A stretch of 10,815 nt of DNA from Candidatus Poseidoniaceae archaeon (lineage in GTDB: Archaea; Thermoplasmatota; Poseidoniia; Poseidoniales; Poseidoniaceae). This document shows, piece by piece, positions 6,447 to 10,815 of the stretch (position 1 is its first letter; each line of letters starts with the position of its first letter). The DNA lies in contig JAQXFL010000122.1 in the NCBI GenBank assembly GCA_029250345.1, positions 1 through 10,815 on the forward strand, in the 5' to 3' direction. A program made the position numbers and the translations under genes. The notes below the pieces were generated by a model. It had not been told where the DNA came from. It made no database searches and worked only from the letters and a program-made list of their open reading frames with translations.

Positions 6447-6695
6447 ATGCAACACTCTGCATTTGAGCGACTGAAAAAGAATCCCTTGTTACGCGGTTTT
6501 ATCCTGTTTTCTATTTTTAGGGCTTTTTACGGTGCAGGAATTCTTGTTGTGACCTATTTCTTATCAACATCCGCCGAGGCACCGTTACCCGTTTCAATCG
6601 GCTTCCTTCTGTGCTCAATGGTTTTCTCTCGTTGGCTCTTCAAACGCTTGAAGGGCATGAAGAAATCAAATACTGAATCAAATATTCCGAACTGA
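6447..6695 (+). CDS. Small two-helix membrane protein, unknown function
   Basis: I do not recognise this 82-residue protein. It has two hydrophobic segments, about 14-40 and 46-66, with basic residues before the first (RLKKN) and after the second (KRLKGMKK), which suggests a hairpin with both ends in the cytoplasm. The chosen ATG at 6447 has GAGGA (6436-6440) 6 bases upstream. Another ATG at 6429 overlaps the ribH stop as ATGA and would add six residues. Its tight spacing puts it in the flavin transcript. A membrane role linked to flavins is possible, but nothing in the sequence shows one, and it is too short for known riboflavin transporters. Confidence 0.7.
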   Translation: MQHSAFERLKKNPLLRGFILFSIFRAFYGAGILVVTYFLSTSAEAPLPVSIGFLLCSMVFSRWLFKRLKGMKKSNTESNIPN

Positions 6696-6705
6696 TTTCA
6701 AATTG

Positions 6706-6729
6706 CACCATGTCAATGTTCAAATGGTG
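6706..6729 (+). repeat. Short inverted repeat upstream of trxB
   Basis: CACCAT (6706-6711) and ATGGTG (6724-6729) are perfect complements with a 12-base loop, in the 69-base gap before trxB. The stem is only 6 pairs and no T-run follows, so it does not look like a terminator. It may be chance. Confidence 0.25.
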
Positions 6730-6764
6730 AGGCCCCTCGTATGAGTGCATAGGAGAAATTACCC

Positions 6765-7691
6765 ATGTCAAAAGTACACAACGTCATTATCATTGGTTCC
6801 GGGCCATCAGGATACACAGCTGGCCTCTATGCTGCACGGGCTATGCTTGAACCTCTCATGTTTGGAGGATATCTGTCTGGTGGTCAGTTGATGCTCACTT
6901 CGGATATAGAGAACTTCCCTGGTTATCCGAAGGGCATAGGTGGTCCTGAAATGATGATGGAATTACGAGAGCAAGCCGAACGCTTCGGACTTGAAGTTCG
7001 AGATCAGAACGTTGAGTCGGTTGATGTTTCTGAGCGGCCGTTCAAGGTTGTCGTCGAAGGTGAGACATTCCTCGCCAATGCCATCATTGTCTCGACAGGT
7101 GCAGAGTCAATATGGCTCAATGCTCCAGGTGAAGAAGCGCAAAAAGGGCGTGGAATCTCAACTTGCGCAACTTGCGATGGTGCCTTCTTCAAGGATGAAG
7201 AAGTGATGGTCATCGGTGGCGGAGATTCTGCATGTGAAGAAGCTACGTTCCTTACACGGTTCGCTTCCAAAGTAACCTTGGTTCATCGACGAGATGTCTT
7301 CAAGGCATCTACCATCATGTACGACCGTGCTGCAAACCATGAGAAAATCGAAATCAAGACCTTCCGGCAAGTGAAGGAATGGCTTTCCGATGACAAAGGG
7401 CTCACTGGGGCAGTCTTAGAAGACCCAAGAGACGGTTCAACTGAATCCATCAACGTGACGGGTGCGTTTATCGCAATCGGACACAAGCCAATGACAGGAT
7501 TCCTTGGAGGACAAGTCGAAGTTGATGAAGAGGGTTATATTCTGCACAAGAAGCACACTATGACCTCGGTTGAGGGCGTATTTGCCGCTGGAGACGTCGT
7601 TGACACACGCTACAAGCAGGCCATCACTGCGGCTGGCATGGGATGTCAAGCTGCAATGGATGTCGAAAAATGGCTTGAAGACCAGCATTGA
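6765..7691 (+). CDS. trxB: Thioredoxin-disulfide reductase (NADPH, FAD)
   Basis: The cytoplasmic flavoenzyme uses NADPH to reduce thioredoxin or a similar dithiol protein. At 308 residues it is a standard low-molecular-weight TrxB. The FAD-binding GSGPSG is at 11-16, the redox-active CATC at 134-137 followed by DGAFF, and the NADPH domain shows GGGDSACEE and an HRR motif consistent with NADPH preference. The second FAD contact is FAAGD near residue 270, followed by a typical QAITAAGMGCQAA C-terminus. AGGAGA (6751-6756) lies 8 bases before the ATG. It follows the riboflavin genes after 69 bases, so the FAD producer and an FAD user are neighbours. Ferredoxin-NADP reductase relatives lack the CxxC, so that alternative is excluded. 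Confidence 0.96.
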   Translation: MSKVHNVIIIGSGPSGYTAGLYAARAMLEPLMFGGYLSGGQLMLTSDIENFPGYPKGIGGPEMMMELREQAERFGLEVRDQNVESVDVSERPFKVVVEGETFLANAIIVSTGAESIWLNAPGEEAQKGRGISTCATCDGAFFKDEEVMVIGGGDSACEEATFLTRFASKVTLVHRRDVFKASTIMYDRAANHEKIEIKTFRQVKEWLSDDKGLTGAVLEDPRDGSTESINVTGAFIAIGHKPMTGFLGGQVEVDEEGYILHKKHTMTSVEGVFAAGDVVDTRYKQAITAAGMGCQAAMDVEKWLEDQH

Positions 7692-7733
7692 ACCGTTCAA
7701 TGAGTTTATGTTTGGGCCGTGCTTGGAACGGTT
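7691..7733 (+). repeat. 8-base inverted repeat between trxB and the E1-rhodanese gene
   Basis: AACCGTTC (7691-7698) and GAACGGTT (7726-7733) are perfect reverse complements with a 27-base spacer. They start at the last base of the trxB stop codon and end 11 bases before the preferred GTG of the next gene. The element could be an RNA hairpin between the genes or an operator pair. Its presence fits this interval being noncoding, which would favour the GTG start. Confidence 0.4.
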
Positions 7734-7744
7734 TGGGATTCACC

Positions 7745-8914
7745 GTGGATGTTGATATACAGCGTTATGCTCGTCATATATCTCTGCCTCAGGTAGGTCT
7801 TGAAGGACAGCAAAAACTGACCGAGGCTCGTGTCTTGGTCATCGGTGCAGGAGGATTAGGAAGTCCAGTGTTGCTCTATTTAGCAGCAGCAGGAATCGGT
7901 CACATTGGAATCGTTGACAACGATCGGGTCGATGTTTCAAATCTTCAAAGACAAGTTATTCATTCTACAGCGGAAGTAGGTGAACCCAAAGTAGAATCAG
8001 CCAAGAAGAGATTGTTGGCCTTAAATCCTCATTTGAATATCAGCACGTTTGATCTTCAATTTGCTCCAGAGCATGTGGATGTAATTTTTCAAGAAACCTG
8101 GGATGTTGTTGTTGATGGAACAGACAATCTCCCAACCCGTTACCTCATCGATGATGTCTGTTTTTTGAAGAAAACTCCTTGGGTATACGGTTCTATATAT
8201 CGTTTCGAGGGTCAAGTGAGCGTGTTTAATGCCCACGGTGGGCCGTGTTACCGTGATTTGTTTTCAGAAGCCCCCCCTCCCCAAACAATTCCCTCTTGCG
8301 CGGAAGGAGGCGTTTTGGGTGTTCTTCCTGGAGTGATTGGCTCACTCCAAGCGAACGAAGTCATCAAGCTTGTACTCGGTCTTGGTGAAGTGCTGAACGG
8401 TCGATTGCTGTTGTACGATGCTCAGGCGATGACCTTTGATACGCTGCAATTCACATCAAATCCTGAACGAATACCGGTGGTTGATCTCTCGGAGAGTCAA
8501 CGTATGTTTGACAATGATGAATGGTGTATGCGGGTCGGTATTCAAGGTGAGGTTGATGAAGGAGAAGCCTCTACCAATGACACAATGTTCAACTCAATCT
8601 CAATGCAACAACTTCTCGACCGTCGTAAGGAAGGTTGGACACCGTTTGTTCTCGATGTTCGCTCAGATGGAGAATACCACCAAGCTCGCGTCGAGTCAAC
8701 CGACTTCCAAATCAATCATGAATCGGTTACGACTGCTTTAGATTCAATTCCTCAGGACCGAGATGTGGTTGTACTCTGCCGAAGCGGTATGCGATCACAA
8801 ATGGCTGCTATGTACTTGATTCAGTCCGGTTACGATGCTAAATTCTTGTACAATCTTGAAGGTGGAATCATGGCTTGGCAAGCCTCTTCGCCATCGGAAA
8901 TAGTTCAGGGCTAA
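7745..8914 (+). CDS. MoeB/UBA4-like E1 adenylyltransferase fused to a rhodanese domain
   Basis: This protein type adenylates the C-terminal glycine of ubiquitin-like sulfur carriers (MoaD, ThiS, SAMP or Urm1 type) and passes sulfur on through its rhodanese, for molybdopterin or tRNA thiolation. Residues 7-240 are the E1 domain: RYARHI (7-12), GAGGLG nucleotide loop (34-39), DVSNLQRQ (63-70), VDGTDN (123-128) and the conserved Cys185 in SCAEGGVLG. Residues about 285-385 are the rhodanese with active-site loop CRSGMRS (Cys345). An acidic linker joins them. Only one of the four zinc cysteines of MoeB is seen (Cys168); Asp171 replaces the second and the later CxxC is absent. The GTG at 7745 fits the family N-terminus; an ATG at 7700 and a TTG at 7688 are in frame but add unconserved residues. 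Confidence 0.9.
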   Translation: MDVDIQRYARHISLPQVGLEGQQKLTEARVLVIGAGGLGSPVLLYLAAAGIGHIGIVDNDRVDVSNLQRQVIHSTAEVGEPKVESAKKRLLALNPHLNISTFDLQFAPEHVDVIFQETWDVVVDGTDNLPTRYLIDDVCFLKKTPWVYGSIYRFEGQVSVFNAHGGPCYRDLFSEAPPPQTIPSCAEGGVLGVLPGVIGSLQANEVIKLVLGLGEVLNGRLLLYDAQAMTFDTLQFTSNPERIPVVDLSESQRMFDNDEWCMRVGIQGEVDEGEASTNDTMFNSISMQQLLDRRKEGWTPFVLDVRSDGEYHQARVESTDFQINHESVTTALDSIPQDRDVVVLCRSGMRSQMAAMYLIQSGYDAKFLYNLEGGIMAWQASSPSEIVQG

Positions 8915-8935
8915 GCCGGCTTTGCATTTCTCCTC

Positions 8936-8952
8936 TTGAATCGAACATTCAA
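8936..8952 (+). repeat. Small AT-rich inverted repeat in the gap before the receiver gene
   Basis: TTGAAT (8936-8941) and ATTCAA (8947-8952) flank a 5-base loop inside the 102-base gap 8915-9016. The stem is weak for RNA. It could be an operator-like dyad or chance. A pyrimidine-rich run (8921-8937) precedes it and might act as an archaeal T-rich terminator, but that is speculative. Confidence 0.25.
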
Positions 8953-9016
8953 CACCTGCCGCAAGGGTGAGGTTCAATACTCTACAGTCATCCCTGCAAT
9001 CGAAGGGAGGGGTATT

Positions 9017-10087
9017 ATGGCCAAAGTTATCGTTGCTGACGAAAATGAAGGACGGCGTTCTCTTCTTGCCAATACCCTTGAGCGGAATGGATTTGACATT
9101 ACCAGAGCAGCCACCCTCCGTCAGGCAGAGGGCACTGCTCTTGCCATTATGCCGGAAGTCGTTCTTTTCGACGGAGAATGGAAGAGCGGGGATGCTATTG
9201 ATGCCTCTCAACGTTTAATGAGTGACCCAGAATTTGCTTTCAAGTGCCGCATCGTTATTCTCGGTCGAAATGTCTCACAGGAATATCTGATGAGCGCAGC
9301 ACAATCTGGAGTTTCTGAAGTCATTCGAAAACCTGTTGATATGAATGTTTTAATCCAGCAGTTGAACAAACACACTCGCAAGCAATTCGTTCCGCCACCA
9401 GCAGATGTTGAAAGGGCGTCCGCTGGAGGCGGTAGTTTCGATGTTTCAATGACAATGGGCGACAGCAGTTGGGCTCTTCCGATGCTGAAAGGTCTTGTCG
9501 GTCCTGAGAAAATAAATACCAACTTTATCGATGAAATTCTTTCCCAAATGGATGAAGAAGGTATGGAAGTAAGTACAGAACTCGATTCTTCGGCCATGTC
9601 GTCAATGCTTCGGATGGCCCTCAATAAATTGGTTGAGCAAGCAAGCGCAGATGGAGAACTCAATGCTCCAAATGCACCCGGTCAAAACCAAACAATCGGT
9701 CCATCATCACCAAGTCAAGCAAAGCGTGGTACTTCTCTTGGTGGTAACAAACTCCAACAAATGAAGCAGGGTTTTTCCTCCTCCATGGAAGGGATCTTGG
9801 AGGCGCAAGCACAGGATTTAGCGGATGAAGTCGAATCCAAAATGGACTCGATTCTTGACGAAGAGCCTGAATTGGTCGCTCTGCATGATTTTGGCACGAT
9901 GGTCCCTATCGACCCAGAGGTGTTGAAATTGACTCGCCTAACCTCGGAAGTTGTCTCCGATTTGATGTGGAACTTGGGCCAACGTGGAGTGGTTTCTGAC
10001 ATCACCTTATTGACTCAAATCGAGGATGCAGCCCAAATGATGGCCGATGTTTTGGATGCTCTTCCTCCCGCTGAAGAAGAGGAGTGA
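9017..10087 (+). CDS. Response-regulator receiver-domain protein with unknown C-terminal region
   Basis: The 356-residue protein begins with a CheY-like receiver (about 1-122): Asp8/Glu9 acidic pocket, phospho-acceptor Asp52 in VVLFDG, and Lys105 in RKPV. The usual switch Thr/Ser is replaced by Gly83 (VILGRN), so its signalling may be unusual. After the receiver come a Pro/Ala-rich linker, a Met-rich predicted helical region (about 160-220), a low-complexity Gly/Ser/Gln/Pro linker (about 225-265), a helical acidic segment, and a C-terminal helical region ending in four glutamates. I recognise no DNA-binding, kinase or cyclic-nucleotide domain. The ATG at 9017 is preceded by a strong GGAGG (9006-9010) at 6 bases; an earlier in-frame start at 8936 lacks this. 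No histidine kinase is nearby. The next gene begins 2 bases after the stop, suggesting a two-gene unit. Confidence 0.8.
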   Translation: MAKVIVADENEGRRSLLANTLERNGFDITRAATLRQAEGTALAIMPEVVLFDGEWKSGDAIDASQRLMSDPEFAFKCRIVILGRNVSQEYLMSAAQSGVSEVIRKPVDMNVLIQQLNKHTRKQFVPPPADVERASAGGGSFDVSMTMGDSSWALPMLKGLVGPEKINTNFIDEILSQMDEEGMEVSTELDSSAMSSMLRMALNKLVEQASADGELNAPNAPGQNQTIGPSSPSQAKRGTSLGGNKLQQMKQGFSSSMEGILEAQAQDLADEVESKMDSILDEEPELVALHDFGTMVPIDPEVLKLTRLTSEVVSDLMWNLGQRGVVSDITLLTQIEDAAQMMADVLDALPPAEEEE

Positions 10088-10089
10088 AC

Positions 10090-10815
10090 ATGACGAAGTA
10101 CCCCATTCCTCGTCCGAGTGAACTTCGACTCGTCGACCGTAAATCGGATTTGGATGAACTCAAAACGAATCAACCAAAGGTCTACCGCTGGAGGGCCTTG
10201 ATTGGTCTATTGGTACTTGCATTCTGCGCTATCTGTAGTATTCTTCTGTTCCGAGATGCTCAAAATATCTTGTTGTGGTTCGAAGACTTGGGTCCTCTCG
10301 GACCTATCATTTTCACGCTGTCACTCTCGTTGGCAGTGGTTGTTTTGTTTCCAACACCTCTCATCAAGGTGGCAGCTGGGGCGATTTTCCCATTTTGGAT
10401 TGCTGCAGCGGCGAATTTTATTGCTTCACTGCTTGGAGGCTTGATTGCCTTCTTGCTCGGACGGTGGTTGTTCCGTGAGAGCATTCAACGTTCGATTATG
10501 AACGACCAACGTCTTCGCAACATCGAGACAGCATTGACCGTTGATGCAATGAAAATATCAGTGCTGGTTCGCCTCTCTCCACTGATTCCAGATGAATGGC
10601 TCAATTACTTGATGTCGGCAACTCCAGTGAGCCTACGCGTCTACATGGTTTCGAACTGTTCAGGTATTGTCTATTCGTTGGCCTATGCGTATTACGGTCA
10701 CGCCCTTGGTCGCTTCGCCCTCAATTCCTCTGGGATGGATGGAATGAATTCGACTCCACTCGGCAACGCAATGCTCGTGCTTGGGATTATAGCATCCATT
10801 TTCGCAACGGTTCTT
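10090..10815 (+). CDS. TVP38/TMEM64-family membrane protein (DedA/VTT superfamily), 3' partial
   Basis: The frame is open from the ATG at 10090 to the window end (242 residues seen), so the gene is truncated on the right. A cytoplasmic N-terminus of about 34 residues is followed by a membrane helix (about 36-54). Then come the VTT-domain features: FPTPLIKVAAGAIFPFW (87-103), a glycine-rich helix ending in FLLGRWLFRE, a polar stretch, and VRLSPLIPDEWLNY, which resembles the conserved re-entrant segment of this superfamily. Two or three more helices follow. Such proteins are proposed to act in lipid scrambling or small-molecule transport across the membrane; the substrate here is unknown. GAGGAG (10079-10084), inside the end of the preceding gene, lies 5 bases before the ATG, which indicates coupled translation with the receiver protein. 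Confidence 0.85.
   Translation, partial: MTKYPIPRPSELRLVDRKSDLDELKTNQPKVYRWRALIGLLVLAFCAICSILLFRDAQNILLWFEDLGPLGPIIFTLSLSLAVVVLFPTPLIKVAAGAIFPFWIAAAANFIASLLGGLIAFLLGRWLFRESIQRSIMNDQRLRNIETALTVDAMKISVLVRLSPLIPDEWLNYLMSATPVSLRVYMVSNCSGIVYSLAYAYYGHALGRFALNSSGMDGMNSTPLGNAMLVLGIIASIFATVL

Noticed and set aside
8915..9016. A strong intrinsic terminator after the E1-rhodanese gene
   Set aside because: There is only a pyrimidine-rich run and a weak 6-pair stem, with no clear stem followed by a T-run.
8795..9211. A 138-residue minus-strand frame spanning the gap after the E1-rhodanese gene
   Set aside because: It overlaps the rhodanese end and the receiver start, has no ribosome site I can see, and its translation is not protein-like.
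9208..9663. A 151-residue open frame on the minus strand
   Set aside because: It is antisense to the receiver gene, which has a strong ribosome site and recognisable receiver residues; the antisense translation is Ser/Pro-rich without motifs.
1..10815. CRISPR arrays, tRNA or rRNA genes, insertion sequences or phage genes
   Set aside because: No regularly spaced repeats, tRNA-like cloverleaf, transposase motifs or terminal repeats were seen; nearly all sequence is explained by housekeeping-type genes.

Overview
This 10.8 kb window looks like a chromosomal segment of an uncultured euryarchaeon, most likely a marine group II/III-type organism (Poseidoniia or a close Thermoplasmatota relative). 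Three genes favour an archaeal host: a small archaeal-type FAD synthetase (RibL), an archaeal-type 3,4-dihydroxy-2-butanone-4-phosphate synthase with a REGETD motif, and an archaeal-type lumazine synthase. Beside them sit two genes of bacterial character: a two-domain riboflavin synthase starting MFTGI, and an NAD(P)-dependent glycerol-3-phosphate dehydrogenase (GpsA). This mix, the moderate GC content, tight gene packing and frequent Shine-Dalgarno-like sites fit that lineage. The taxon is inferred from gene types only. No rRNA, tRNA, CRISPR array, insertion sequence or attachment site was seen.

Layout. Positions 2-1554 (+) hold the end of an ABC importer cassette of the phosphonate type: an ATPase cut by the window edge, then a PhnE-like permease joined by an ATGA overlap. 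Positions 1555-4059 (-) hold a convergent three-gene cluster, read right to left: an endonuclease IV-like TIM-barrel protein with a long charged tail, GpsA, and a 71-residue winged-helix-like protein whose stop codon abuts the permease stop. Positions 4060-4205 form a divergent promoter region. Positions 4206-6695 (+) hold a compact flavin cluster: ribB, ribL, bacterial-type riboflavin synthase, ribH and a small two-helix membrane protein. Thioredoxin reductase follows (6765-7691), then a MoeB/UBA4-like E1 enzyme fused to a rhodanese (about 7745-8914). Next comes an atypical response-regulator receiver protein with an unrecognised C-terminal half (9017-10087). Two bases later a TVP38/TMEM64-family membrane protein begins and runs off the right edge (10090-10815).

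How the genes fit together. RibB supplies dihydroxybutanone phosphate, RibH condenses it with the pyrimidine precursor, riboflavin synthase makes riboflavin, and RibL converts FMN to FAD. The pyrimidine branch and riboflavin kinase are not in the window. The adjacent thioredoxin reductase is an FAD enzyme and so a plausible consumer. The E1-rhodanese fusion activates ubiquitin-like sulfur carriers, so this side of the window leans toward flavin, thiol and sulfur-transfer metabolism. The minus-strand cluster is less unified: DNA repair, sn-glycerol-3-phosphate formation and a possible small regulator. I see no wholly new system. The points most worth following are the mixed-ancestry riboflavin operon, GpsA in an archaeal context, the SSB-like acidic tip on the endonuclease IV-like protein, the loss of zinc cysteines in the E1 domain, and the altered receiver protein.
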